A stretch of DNA of 64,000 nt from SHVO01 sp041906145 (lineage in GTDB: Bacteria > Pseudomonadota > Alphaproteobacteria > Rhodospirillales > Rhodospirillaceae). Where the stretch lies: assembly GCA_041906145.1 (NCBI GenBank), contig JAYRJU010000004.1, positions 262,685-326,684 of the forward strand. The letters run 5' to 3'. Below are positions 16,327 through 24,720 of this stretch, piece by piece; the first letter of the stretch is position 1; each line of letters begins with the position of its first letter. A program made the position numbers and the translations under genes. The notes beneath the pieces are model-generated. The model made no database searches. It worked only from the letters and a program-made list of their open reading frames with translations, and had not been told where the DNA came from.

Positions 16327-16340
16327 TTGATATCGATCAA
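16327..16340. promoter_or_regulatory. FNR/FixK-type palindrome TTGAT-ATCG-ATCAA
   Basis: A perfect match to the TTGAT-N4-ATCAA operator, 71 bp upstream of the SUMF1-like start. A TATAGC hexamer (minus strand, 16308-16313) would place it over the -35 region. Oxygen control of that gene is inferred. Confidence 0.45.
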
Positions 16341-16356
16341 TTCGTATGCAGACCCT

Positions 16357-16367
16357 GGCGTGCCATA
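16357..16367 (+). repeat. Direct repeat GGCGTGCCATA, copy 2, within a tRNA 3'-end-like sequence
   Basis: On the minus strand it reads within GGTTCGAATCCCTTATGGCACGCCA (T-loop-like plus CCA), but no complete tRNA can be folded upstream. It may be an att-site remnant. Confidence 0.35.
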
Positions 16368-16406
16368 AGGGATTCGAACCAATGGGACGTCGAGCTCGGT
16401 AGCCTA

Positions 16407-16860
16407 TCAAAAAATTGAAGGCCTCGGCGGCGCCCGTGCCGCCTTTTTTCCCGTGAGATTTTGATCGGAATACGGAGACACCTTCGGCTCTTGAATGACA
16501 ATAGAGCCGTGGTTGAGTGACTCGTGGCACGTATTGCAGGCTGCCGTTACATCCTTGTAGGCGACATCGAATGCTTTTGCGTCCTGCGCTCTGATAGCAG
16601 CCTCGAGCGCTTCCATCTGTGCAGCGGTCGCAGCCGCGAACAGATCAGGCAGCGCGTTTTCCTGCTAGATCGGGATCGTACGGCCGATGCGCGCGAAAGC
16701 ATTGCGCAGTTCCTTGGCTTCGAACGCGGCATAGGCCCAGTTGCGAGCATGGCCCGCGAGACCACGTTAGATATGCCGCGGTTGCACGGCGAAGGTCATG
16801 AGATCGCCGAAACTTGGGTGATTATTTCTGAAACCGGCAGAAACACTGGCGCGGCAAGCG
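16407..16860 (-). pseudogene. Decayed cytochrome c-like (single-haem) protein
   Basis: In one minus-strand frame the conceptual product reads 'DLMTFAVQPRHI', TAA, 'RGLAGHARNWAYAAFEAKEL', 'RNAFARIGRTIPI', TAG, 'QENALPDLFAAATAAQMEAL', 'EAAIRAQDAKAFDVAYKDVT', 'AACNTCHESLNHG'. The CNTCH haem motif and 'HARNWAYAAFEAKELRNAF' mark a small periplasmic cytochrome family, so the stops at two conserved positions show a dead gene. Upstream, a signal-peptide-like 'ALAAPVFLP' appears in another frame, suggesting a further frameshift near 16820. Only the last roughly 70 codons (from 16616) remain open. The 3' end is followed by the accessory patch around 16350. Confidence 0.75.
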
Positions 16861-16925
16861 CGGATCACCAATGTGCGCTATCGGTGATACTGATGATCAA
16901 TTGCACTTACTTCTTAGACCGAGAA

Positions 16926-16957
16926 ATAAAAAGCCCGGACCTTAAGGGTCCGGGCTT
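16926..16957 (-). terminator. Rho-independent terminator of hppA
   Basis: A GCCCGGACC/GGTCCGGGC stem (loop about TTAA) is followed on the minus strand by TTTTTATTT, 22 bp after the hppA stop. Confidence 0.88.
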
Positions 16958-16978
16958 CTCGTTTCGCAACGTTCGCTC

Positions 16979-19075
16979 TTAGTGCGCGGCCAGAGCGGCC
17001 AGCAGGAGGAGCGCGACGATATTGATGATCTTGATCATCGGATTGACGGCCGGACCCGCCGTATCCTTGTACGGATCGCCAACCGTGTCGCCGGTGACCG
17101 CGGCCTTGTGGGCGTCCGAGCCCTTGCCGCCGTGGTGACCGTCTTCGATGTACTTCTTGGCATTGTCCCACGCGCCGCCGCCCGAGGTCATCGAGATGGC
17201 AACGAACAAGCCGGTGACGATGGTGCCGAGCAGCATCGCGCCGAGCGCCGTGAAGGCCTGCGCCTGACCGGCGATGGCATTCACGAGGTAGTACAGCACG
17301 ATCGGCGACAGCACCGGAAGCAGCGACGGGATGATCATTTCCTTGATCGCGGCACGGGTCAGCATGTCGACAGCGCGGCCGTAATCGGGCTTGGCTGTGC
17401 CTTCCATGATGCCTTTGATCTCACGGAACTGACGGCGCACTTCGTTCACGACGGCGCCCGCCGCGCGTCCCACGGCCTGCATGCCCATCGCACCGAACAG
17501 GTACGGGAGCAATCCGCCGATGAACAGACCGACCACCACGAACGGATTCTCCAGACTGAACTGGATATCGAGATTCGCGAAATAGTGTTTGAGGTCTTCC
17601 GTGTAGGAGGCGAACAGAACGACGGCCGCGAGGCCGGCCGAACCAATCGCGTAGCCTTTGGTCACCGCTTTCGTCGTATTGCCCACCGCGTCGAGCGCAT
17701 CGGTGGACTTACGCACTTCCGGCGGCAGGTGCGCCATTTCGGCGATCCCACCGGCGTTGTCCGTCACCGGGCCGTAAGCGTCGAGCGCGACGACAATGCC
17801 CGCCAGCGCAAGCATGGTGGTCGCCGCGACCGCGAGGCCGAAGATGCCCGCCGTCATGTAAGCCACGATGATGCCGGCGCAGATCACAAGCACCGGCAGA
17901 GCGCAGGCTTCCATCGAGATCGCCAGACCCTGGATGATGTTCGTGCCATGACCCGTGGTGGATGCCGCCGCGACCGAACGGACGGGGCGGAAACCCGTGC
18001 CCGTATAGTACTCGGTGATCCACACGATAAGGCCCGTGACGATCAGACCGACGAAGGCGCAGGTGATGAGGTCCTGCGCCGTGTAGGTCGCGCCCGCGGC
18101 GGTGGTCAGGCCATCATCGCCGAAGATTTGCGTTGTGATCCCGACGATGAGGCCGGCCGAAATGACAGCGGTGACGATGAAACCGCGATAAAGCGCGGCC
18201 ATGATCTTGCCCGACGAACCGATGCCGGAGAAGAAGGTGCCGATCACCGAGGCGATGATGCACACGCCGCCGATGACAAGCGGATACATCATTGCCGCCA
18301 GCGCCTGTTCACCCGCGAAGTAGAGCGAGCCGAGATACATGGTGGCAACGATGGTCACGGCGTAAGTTTCGAAAAGGTCAGCGGCCATGCCGGCGCAGTC
18401 ACCGACGTTGTCGCCGACGTTGTCGGCGATCACGGCCGGGTTGCGCGGATCATCTTCGGGAATACCCGCTTCGACCTTGCCCACCAGGTCCGCGCCGACG
18501 TCGGCGCCCTTGGTGAAGATCCCGCCGCCGAGACGGGCGAAGATCGAGATGAGCGAGGCGCCAAAGCTGAGCGCGATCAGGCCCCACACGATGTCACGGA
18601 GCTCACGGCCCTGCGCGCTGAGCACAAAGTAGTAGCCCGCGACGCCGAGCAGCCCGAGCCCCACCACCAGCATCCCGGTGACGGCGCCCGCTTGGAACGC
18701 AACGGCATGGGCCGGAGCGAGACCGCCGTTCATGGCGGCGGCGGCTGTGCGCACGTTGGCGCGCACCGACACGTTCATGCCCACATAACCGGCGATGCCC
18801 GAAAGCACCGAGCCGATCACGAAGCCGACCGCAACAACACCGCCGAGCGCGACGCCAAGAATGATGGCGACGACGATGCCGACGATACCGATGGTCAGAT
18901 ATTGGCGATTAAGATACGCGGCTGCCCCCTCCTGCACCGCGCCTGCGATCTCTTGCATCCGAGCATTGCCGGCTGGCTTGGCCAGCACACGCGTTACTCC
19001 AAAGATGCCGTACAATACAGCTAACACCCCGCACGCGATCACGAGGACTTGTAAAGAACCTGGTGTCATGTTCAC
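16979..19075 (-). CDS. hppA: Membrane H+-translocating pyrophosphatase, K+-independent type
   Basis: A 698-residue, roughly 16-helix integral membrane enzyme that couples PPi hydrolysis to H+ pumping out of the cytoplasm. The catalytic loops are intact: 'KGADVGADLVGKVEAGIPED', 'DNVGDNVGDCAGMAADLFE' (from residue 218) and 'GDTVGDPYKDTAGPAVNP' near the C-terminus. Lys469 in 'GNTTKAVTKG' marks the K+-independent class (K+-dependent enzymes carry Ala there). The length is typical. It stands alone on the minus strand with its own terminator; 184 bp of non-coding DNA upstream presumably carry its promoter. Confidence 0.97.
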   Translation of the reverse strand: MNMTPGSLQVLVIACGVLAVLYGIFGVTRVLAKPAGNARMQEIAGAVQEGAAAYLNRQYLTIGIVGIVVAIILGVALGGVVAVGFVIGSVLSGIAGYVGMNVSVRANVRTAAAAMNGGLAPAHAVAFQAGAVTGMLVVGLGLLGVAGYYFVLSAQGRELRDIVWGLIALSFGASLISIFARLGGGIFTKGADVGADLVGKVEAGIPEDDPRNPAVIADNVGDNVGDCAGMAADLFETYAVTIVATMYLGSLYFAGEQALAAMMYPLVIGGVCIIASVIGTFFSGIGSSGKIMAALYRGFIVTAVISAGLIVGITTQIFGDDGLTTAAGATYTAQDLITCAFVGLIVTGLIVWITEYYTGTGFRPVRSVAAASTTGHGTNIIQGLAISMEACALPVLVICAGIIVAYMTAGIFGLAVAATTMLALAGIVVALDAYGPVTDNAGGIAEMAHLPPEVRKSTDALDAVGNTTKAVTKGYAIGSAGLAAVVLFASYTEDLKHYFANLDIQFSLENPFVVVGLFIGGLLPYLFGAMGMQAVGRAAGAVVNEVRRQFREIKGIMEGTAKPDYGRAVDMLTRAAIKEMIIPSLLPVLSPIVLYYLVNAIAGQAQAFTALGAMLLGTIVTGLFVAISMTSGGGAWDNAKKYIEDGHHGGKGSDAHKAAVTGDTVGDPYKDTAGPAVNPMIKIINIVALLLLAALAAH

Positions 19076-19259
19076 TCCGTTTAGAGTCGTGGGAACGCCA
19101 GGCTTTTGAGCGGCCTGGTTATGTGATGATGCAATTACTGATCTGATTTATCGGCGCTATTCCCCCCTTGCGCTGCGCGAGAGTGCCAGAAAGACCCCCT
19201 CGTAAGCAACAGGCTGACTAAATAGCGATTTAGGGACTTTAGAAGGGCCTAAAGGAGCT

Positions 19260-19772
19260 TTACCGCTGACGCGGGCTGATCTGCTCAAACACGTTGATCA
19301 GAAGCACTTCCGGGACCATTTCACCGAAAGTTTTCTTCGCGTTTTCGGTCAAACGTTCCTTCACCATGATGGCGTCCACGGCGTCATGACTGACGTAGTA
19401 CTTTTGAAAAAAGGGAATGAGGTCGCTAAGGACGGCGCTTTGGAACGGGCGCAGTTTCGCTTCGACCGCCGTGACGTTGGCCGGCGCATTCACCCTGAGG
19501 CGCGCGATGATGAACACGCGCCGGTTCACCTGCCCGTCGAGAATCACGGGGATGATCATGTCGTCGAGTTTGACGAGATCGAGCTGCGCGGTGGGCGGTT
19601 GGAATTTTTTCTTCGCGGCGAGTTCGGCGGCAGCCTTCTCCGCATCGCTCATGGGGCCGCTTTGCGTCGTCGGGTTGAAGGGATTCGGGATGATGCCCAT
19701 CATCATGAGGCCGCCCGCGCCGCCGCCGGCGACGAGCAAGATGACAAGAATAATGACGATGGCGCGTTTCAT
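19260..19772 (-). CDS. FliL-like single-pass membrane protein
   Basis: A 170-residue protein with an N-terminal membrane segment ('IVIILVILLVAGGGAGGLMM'), a short Pro/Ala-rich linker and a periplasmic domain with beta-strands and a long helix ('VNRRVFIIARLRVNAP', 'MVKERLTENAKKTFGEMVPE') ending 'VLLINVFEQISPRQR'. The layout and the final strand resemble FliL, which supports the flagellar stator. No other flagellar gene adjoins it; motB lies 11 kb away. It is 15 bp downstream of thiL and probably the last gene of that operon. The assignment rests on architecture. Confidence 0.5.
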   Translation of the reverse strand: MKRAIVIILVILLVAGGGAGGLMMMGIIPNPFNPTTQSGPMSDAEKAAAELAAKKKFQPPTAQLDLVKLDDMIIPVILDGQVNRRVFIIARLRVNAPANVTAVEAKLRPFQSAVLSDLIPFFQKYYVSHDAVDAIMVKERLTENAKKTFGEMVPEVLLINVFEQISPRQR

Positions 19773-19787
19773 CGGTAGCCAAGCCCC

Positions 19788-20786
19788 CTACCGGTGAAGG
19801 TAGCCCCCAACGGGCACTTCGACCGGCTTGCCTGCCCCATCAAGGACAGTCACGGACCCAAGCTTAGCATCTTCGGCCCCGACAATGCGACCGATCACTG
19901 TCATGGCCACCCCCGCCTCTTGCGCGAGGCGCTGAAGATCCGGCGCGTGTGACGCCGGCAGTGTAAATGCGAGTTCGTAATCGTCACCGCCGCCGAAAAT
20001 CTGCGGCCAGTACGCGGGTTCAAGGGTAACGGCCGCACGGGCGGCTTTCGACAATGGGATATTGTCCCGCTCGATGATCGCCGCCACACCCGAGGCCGCG
20101 CAAAGATGTCCGATATCGGCGACGAGCCCGTCCGAGATATCGAGACAGGCACTGGCCCGGCCCGCGAGCAGACCTCCCGCGGTCAAGCGCGGCTGCGGCA
20201 ACCGATAGCGCGCCGCGAAGTGGTTCGCGTTATCCCGGCTCGCGACTTTCAATTTGCCGCGCAAGAACTGAAGACCGAGCGCCGCATCGCCGATCGTGCC
20301 CGTCACGCAAAGCACGTCGCCCGGCCGCGCACCGCCGCGCGGGATTATCTTTCCCTTCGCGACAGAACCGATGGCCGTGATTGAAACCGTGAGCGGCCCC
20401 GGCCCGGAGGTCGTGTCCCCGCCCAGCAGCGGGATCTTGAATTCTTCCACATCCGCCGTGAGCCCCTTGGCGTATTGCTCAAGATAGGCGTCCGTGATCG
20501 CGGTGTTCACAGACAACGCCTGGAGGAAGCCGACAGGCGCGGCGCCCTTGGCCGCGAGGTCCGACAAGTTGACGCGCAGCGCCTTGCGCGCGACGAAATC
20601 CGGCGGATCATCGGGCAGGAAATGGACACCTTCGATCACGGTATCAACCGTGATCACGGCTTCGTTGCCGGCGCCCACATCAAAGGCGGCCGCATCGTCT
20701 TTCAAGTTGAAAGCGCCGGGAGCGGATTTGGAGAGCGGGGCGAACAGCGCCGCGATGACGTCGAACTCGCTGCGCGCGCGGCTCAT
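19788..20786 (-). CDS. thiL: Thiamine-monophosphate kinase
   Basis: A 332-residue member of the PurM/ThiL family that phosphorylates thiamine-P to thiamine-PP. Family marks are 'SEFDVIAALFAPL', 'LKDDAAAF', 'NLSDLAAKGAAPVGFLQALS', 'LLGGDTTSGPGPLTVSITAI' and 'CLDISDGLVADIGHLCAASG'. Its ATG overlaps the nusB stop by one base (TAATG), so the two are coupled; nusB-thiL is a common pair. Confidence 0.96.
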   Translation of the reverse strand: MSRARSEFDVIAALFAPLSKSAPGAFNLKDDAAAFDVGAGNEAVITVDTVIEGVHFLPDDPPDFVARKALRVNLSDLAAKGAAPVGFLQALSVNTAITDAYLEQYAKGLTADVEEFKIPLLGGDTTSGPGPLTVSITAIGSVAKGKIIPRGGARPGDVLCVTGTIGDAALGLQFLRGKLKVASRDNANHFAARYRLPQPRLTAGGLLAGRASACLDISDGLVADIGHLCAASGVAAIIERDNIPLSKAARAAVTLEPAYWPQIFGGGDDYELAFTLPASHAPDLQRLAQEAGVAMTVIGRIVGAEDAKLGSVTVLDGAGKPVEVPVGGYLHR

Positions 20787-21325
20787 TACTTGCCGGCGCG
20801 GGCGCGGACCCCGCTGGCACGACCCAGCGCGCGGGAGATCCGGTCGAGCACCGCGTTCGCCATGCCGGATTCAGGACCGGCGTAGAACGCCTGCGCCACA
20901 TCGACGAACTCGGCGATGGTGACATTCGGGGGAATATCCGTGCGCGTCAGTAGTTCGGCCACGCCCGCGCGCAAGATCGAGCGCAACGTGATCTCGAGAC
21001 GCTCCCACGGCCAATCGGGCGAGATGGACCCCTTGATCATCTCATCGATCTCGGCGCCGCGCGTGTCGACCGCGCGCACGAGATTGATGAACAGCTCGCC
21101 GTCGATATCCGCCAGCGCGACGATGGATTCCTGTTCGGTCTCCTTATCCTGCGCCACGGCAAGCCCGCCCACTTTCGCGGTGAGGAAATCCTTGATGATC
21201 CGGTCGGACGGATCCTGGGTGACTTCAACCTGATAAAGAGCCTGCACGGCCGCCAAGCGCGCGGAGCTGCGGCCTTGCGGATCGAGAGGTGCACGGTCTG
21301 GAGTATCAGCGTTCGCTGACATCAA
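20786..21325 (-). CDS. nusB: Transcription antitermination factor NusB
   Basis: A 179-residue all-alpha RNA-binding protein that joins NusE in rRNA antitermination complexes. 'SSARLAAVQALYQVEVTQ', 'DWPWERLEITLRSILRAGVA' and 'IAEFVDVAQAFYAGPESGM' are diagnostic. The first 20 residues and the basic tail ('GRASGVRARAGK') extend the core. It lies between ribH (61 bp upstream) and thiL. Confidence 0.95.
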   Translation of the reverse strand: MMSANADTPDRAPLDPQGRSSARLAAVQALYQVEVTQDPSDRIIKDFLTAKVGGLAVAQDKETEQESIVALADIDGELFINLVRAVDTRGAEIDEMIKGSISPDWPWERLEITLRSILRAGVAELLTRTDIPPNVTIAEFVDVAQAFYAGPESGMANAVLDRISRALGRASGVRARAGK

Positions 21326-21386
21326 TTCACGCCTAACATTAAAAAGAAGACCACCGCGCGCGCCGAGAATGGCCGCGCGCGGCAGC

Positions 21387-21839
21387 TTATAGCCCGAAGC
21401 GTTGCTTCAGCTCAACAAGGCGAAGACAGGCGCGGGCCGCGCGTCCGCCCGCATCGCCTTCGGCCGGATCGGCGCGATTTTGCGCGAGTTCCCACGTCGG
21501 ACAGGTCAAAATCCCATTGCCCACAGGAACTTTCAGCTCCAACGCGACTTGCTGAACCCCGTTCATGGACTCGCGGCACACATGTTCATAGTGGTCGGTT
21601 TCGCCTTTGACGGCGCAGCCCAGGACCACAGCACCCGCATAGCGCGGCTTCTTCGATCCCTTTTTTCCTTTCGAAAACGCATAGGCGAGCGTCGCCGGCA
21701 GTTCGAGGATTCCGGGAACGGTGATCACATCGACTTTCGCCTTGGCCTTCTTGAGCGCCTTCTTCGCGCCGTCGAGCAACAGGTCGGCGTTCTCATCGTA
21801 GAAACGCGCTTCGATGATAAGGATGTGAGACGTGGCCAT
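21387..21839 (-). CDS. ribH: 6,7-dimethyl-8-ribityllumazine synthase
   Basis: A 150-residue subunit that condenses ribityl-aminouracil with dihydroxybutanone phosphate. 'ILIIEARFYDENADLLLDGA', 'VPGILELPATLAYAF', 'VVLGCAVKGETDHYEHVCRE' (catalytic His in ETDHY) and 'PVGNGILTCPTWELAQNRAD' follow the family pattern. A Lys/Gly insert ('SKGKKGSKKPR') lengthens the loop before strand 3. It is 2 bp downstream of ribB. Confidence 0.95.
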   Translation of the reverse strand: MATSHILIIEARFYDENADLLLDGAKKALKKAKAKVDVITVPGILELPATLAYAFSKGKKGSKKPRYAGAVVLGCAVKGETDHYEHVCRESMNGVQQVALELKVPVGNGILTCPTWELAQNRADPAEGDAGGRAARACLRLVELKQRFGL

Positions 21840-21841
21840 CT

Positions 21842-22978
21842 TTACTTCACTTTGATGCTGCGCTGGTCGACGATGCGCAGGCCATAGCCTTCGAGACCCA
21901 CCACCACTTTCGAGGTGTTGGTGAGAAGGATCATGTCGCGCACGCCGATGTCGGTGAGAATCTGCGCGCCCACGCCGTAATCGACGAGGCGCTTGGTGGT
22001 TTCTTCCTCGCCCTTCGCCTTGGCGCGGATACGTTCCGAAAGGCCGCCCGAGATGGGATCGCGGAACAGCACGATCACGCCGCTGCCGAAGTCGGACACC
22101 ATCTGCATGGCGGCCTGAAGATCGCCGGTGCGCGCCGAGGCTTTATCCAGCAGCACGTCGGGAAGGATATTAAGATGATGCATGCGCACCATCGCGGGCG
22201 CACTGCCGGACACCTTGCCTTTGACCAGAACCGGGAGCTCGGCGCCGGACACGGAGTCCGCATAGATCTTGAGAGTCCAGTCGCCGCCGATGCCGGATGT
22301 AAACTGCGATTCCGCGAGCAGCGTCACCAGTTTTTCGGTCTTGCGGCGATAGGCAATGAGATCGGCGATGGTGCCGATCTTCAGTCCATGCAACTGCGCG
22401 AACTTGATGAGGTCCGGCATACGAGCCATCGTGCCGTCGTCATTCATGATCTCGCAAATCACGCCCGCCGGGATCAGGCCCGCGAGCCGCGCGACGTCGA
22501 CCGCCGCCTCGGTGTGGCCCGCACGTACGAGAACGCCGCCGTCCCGCGCCATCAGTGGGAACACGTGACCCGGCGTCGAGATGTCCGTGTGAGTCGAAGT
22601 CGGATCGATGGCCACCGCAATCGTGCGCGCGCGGTCGGCGGCCGAGATGCCCGTCGTCACGCCGGAGCGCGCTTCGATGCTGAGTGTGAAAGCCGTGGAG
22701 AGACGCGACTGGTTATGGGCGGGCATCAGCGGCAGGCGCAGGTGCTCGGCGCGCTGGGTGGTGAGCGAAAGGCAGATCAGGCCGCGCGCGTGCTTAGCCA
22801 TGAAGTTAATAGCGTCGGGCGTCGCCATCTGCGCCGGGATAATGATATCGCCTTCGTTCTCGCGGTCCTCGTCGTCCACCAAAATGAACATGCGCCCGTT
22901 GCGCGCGTCCTCGACGATCTCCTCGATCGACGACAGGACGTCGGCGTACACGGAGGGTTTGGGAAGAGCGTCAGCCAC
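21842..22978 (-). CDS. ribB: DHBP synthase with degenerate GTP cyclohydrolase II-like domain
   Basis: A 378-residue protein from GTG 22978. Residues about 12-210 are a complete 3,4-dihydroxy-2-butanone-4-phosphate synthase: 'MFILVDDEDRENEGDIIIPA', 'RSGVTTGISAADRARTI', 'GHVFPLMARDGGVLVRAGHT', 'EAAVDVARLAG'. The C-terminal half follows the RibA fold ('VDYGVGAQILTDIGVRDMIL', 'VVGLEGYGLRIVDQ'). However, the zinc/catalytic segment that should read like C-x2-GD-x-GS-x-RCDC is 'MHHLNILPDVLLDKASARTG', with no cysteine. GTP cyclohydrolase II activity is therefore not expected, and a separate RibA should exist elsewhere. It lies 12 bp after ribE. Confidence 0.93.
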   Translation of the reverse strand: MADALPKPSVYADVLSSIEEIVEDARNGRMFILVDDEDRENEGDIIIPAQMATPDAINFMAKHARGLICLSLTTQRAEHLRLPLMPAHNQSRLSTAFTLSIEARSGVTTGISAADRARTIAVAIDPTSTHTDISTPGHVFPLMARDGGVLVRAGHTEAAVDVARLAGLIPAGVICEIMNDDGTMARMPDLIKFAQLHGLKIGTIADLIAYRRKTEKLVTLLAESQFTSGIGGDWTLKIYADSVSGAELPVLVKGKVSGSAPAMVRMHHLNILPDVLLDKASARTGDLQAAMQMVSDFGSGVIVLFRDPISGGLSERIRAKAKGEEETTKRLVDYGVGAQILTDIGVRDMILLTNTSKVVVGLEGYGLRIVDQRSIKVK

Positions 22979-22990
22979 GGCGATACTTTC

Positions 22991-23590
22991 TTACTTTTGG
23001 AGTGTATCCAGGAGACGCGCAACATAGCGCGCCATCTGGTCGATTTCCATGTTGAGGTGGTCGCCCACGCGCAATGTCCCGAAGGTGGTCACAGCCTGCG
23101 TATGCGGGATGATATTGACGCCAAAGCTGTTTCCGCCCACTTCGTTCACGGTCAACGAAACACCGTCGAGCGCCACGGAACCTTTCGGAGCGATGAAGCG
23201 TGCCAGTTCCGCCGGCGGGACGATGGTGAAACGCTTCGAGCCATCTTCATCCCGGATGTCTTCGACAAGCGCGAGCCCATCGACGTGACCCGAGACGATA
23301 TGGCCGCCGAGTTCGTCACCTGCTTTCAGCGCGCGCTCGAGATTTACGCGCATGCCGGCGGTCCATGTGCCGAGCGTCGTGAGATCCAAGGTCTCGCGCG
23401 AAGCGTCGACCGCGAACCAATCAGGCCCCTTCTCGACCACTGTAAGACAGCAGCCGTTGCAGGAGATCGACGCGCCGATAGCGACGCCCTGCATGTCGTA
23501 GACGGTGCGAATACGAAAGCGCGCCGCCGCGGCGCCGCCTTGGACGGCATCCATGACGGTGCCGAGATCGGTGACAATTCCTGTGAACAT
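22991..23590 (-). CDS. ribE: Riboflavin synthase alpha subunit
   Basis: A 199-residue enzyme that dismutates two lumazine molecules to riboflavin. It has the two tandem lumazine-binding barrels: 'MFTGIVTDLGTVMDAVQ' with 'GASISCNGCCLTVVEKG', then 'GGHIVSGHVDGLALVEDIRD' with 'KGSVALDGVSLTVNEVGGN'. The C-terminal trimerisation helix 'NMEIDQMARYVARLL' is present. It lies 17 bp downstream of ribD. Confidence 0.96.
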   Translation of the reverse strand: MFTGIVTDLGTVMDAVQGGAAAARFRIRTVYDMQGVAIGASISCNGCCLTVVEKGPDWFAVDASRETLDLTTLGTWTAGMRVNLERALKAGDELGGHIVSGHVDGLALVEDIRDEDGSKRFTIVPPAELARFIAPKGSVALDGVSLTVNEVGGNSFGVNIIPHTQAVTTFGTLRVGDHLNMEIDQMARYVARLLDTLQK

Positions 23591-23607
23591 GGGCCGGTAT
23601 ATAGGGG

Positions 23608-24720
23608 TTAGCGGGCCAGGATATCCAGTGTGTCTTCGCCGAATTTGAGGCTTTCCCCGGCCTTAAACCGGGGCATATCCCCCAAATTCAGGAGTCCCAT
23701 GGGGTAAATCGAGGCCCTGCCGTCGCCGCCGATGACGCTGGCGGCCCTGAACCAGGCAAGTTCATCGACCAGTCCGGCCCGCAGGAAGGCCGCCGATACC
23801 TGCCCCCCGCCTTCGATCATGACGCGCGTCAGACCTTTCTCGGCCAGCGCTCTCCCGACGGCGGCGGTAAAGGTCGCATGGTCGGAGGCGTCTTTCAGTC
23901 CAATCACATCGACGCCGTTCTTGGTCAACTCGCCGCTGCGCGGCAGCGAGAGCGACTGTTCAGCGGTGATGACCCATGTCGGAATCTCGCGCGCCGTTTT
24001 CACGAGCTCCGAATTGGGCGCGAGACGCAGGCGCCGATCGAGCACCACACGCACCTTGGCGCGGCCCGCGTATCCCTCCAGGCGGCATGTCAGCAGAGGA
24101 TCATCGGTGAGAGCGGTCTCCGAGCCGACGAGAATGGCGTCGTAACGCGCGCGCAACGCATGCACGGCGCGGCGTGCGGACTCGCCGGTGATCCAGCGGC
24201 TTTCACCCGAGGCCAATGCAATGCGCCCATCGAGGCTGGTCGCGGTCTTAAGCGCAAACAACGGACGCCCTTGCGCGACTTTCAAGAAGAAGCCGGCGTT
24301 GATGCGGTCGGCGGCGGCCTTGCCCACACCGTCTGTGACCGCAATGCCCGCTTCTCGCAAACGCGCAAGGCCGCGCCCGTTAACGCGCATATCGGGATCG
24401 GTGGTCGCGGACACCACGCGCGCGACACCGGCCGCGACAAGCGCATCGGCGCAAGGCGGTGTTTTCCCATGATGGCTGCAAGGCTCGAGAGTCACATAGG
24501 CCGTGGCGCCGCGCGCTTCTTGTCCCGCGCGCGCGAGCGCTTCGGTTTCCGCATGCGGACGGCCGCCGGACTGCGTCCAACCGCGGCCGACGACGCGCCC
24601 GTCTTTCACGAGCACGCAGCCGACCGTTGGATTGGGCCAAGTATCGCCGAGGTTACGCGCCGCCAGACTCAGCGCGACGTCCATGAACTCTTGATCAACG
24701 ATGGACGCGCGCGGCTGCAT
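23608..24720 (-). CDS. ribD: Bifunctional pyrimidine deaminase/reductase RibD
   Basis: A 370-residue two-domain enzyme for steps 2 and 3 of riboflavin synthesis. The deaminase domain (about 1-145) has the zinc motif 'HAETEAL' with 'YVTLEPCSHHGKTPPCADAL'. The reductase domain (about 150-365) has 'PLFALKTATSLDGRIALASG', 'WITGESARRAVHALRARYDA' and 'LTRVMIEGGGQVSAAFLRAG'. It overlaps the nrdR stop by one base (TAATG). Confidence 0.96.
   Translation of the reverse strand: MQPRASIVDQEFMDVALSLAARNLGDTWPNPTVGCVLVKDGRVVGRGWTQSGGRPHAETEALARAGQEARGATAYVTLEPCSHHGKTPPCADALVAAGVARVVSATTDPDMRVNGRGLARLREAGIAVTDGVGKAAADRINAGFFLKVAQGRPLFALKTATSLDGRIALASGESRWITGESARRAVHALRARYDAILVGSETALTDDPLLTCRLEGYAGRAKVRVVLDRRLRLAPNSELVKTAREIPTWVITAEQSLSLPRSGELTKNGVDVIGLKDASDHATFTAAVGRALAEKGLTRVMIEGGGQVSAAFLRAGLVDELAWFRAASVIGGDGRASIYPMGLLNLGDMPRFKAGESLKFGEDTLDILAR

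Noticed and set aside
16340..16400. Possible tRNA gene (GGTTCGAATCC and CCA end, minus strand)
   Set aside because: The T-stem does not pair well, and no anticodon or D arm can be folded upstream; kept only as a possible attachment-site remnant.
16982..19024. 680-codon open frame antisense to the H+-pyrophosphatase gene
   Set aside because: Its His/Asp/Arg-rich composition is the usual reverse shadow of a GC-rich membrane-protein gene, and no domain is visible.
22175..23611. 478-codon plus-strand frame across ribB and ribE
   Set aside because: It is antisense to two clear riboflavin genes and low in hydrophobic order; a codon-bias artefact.
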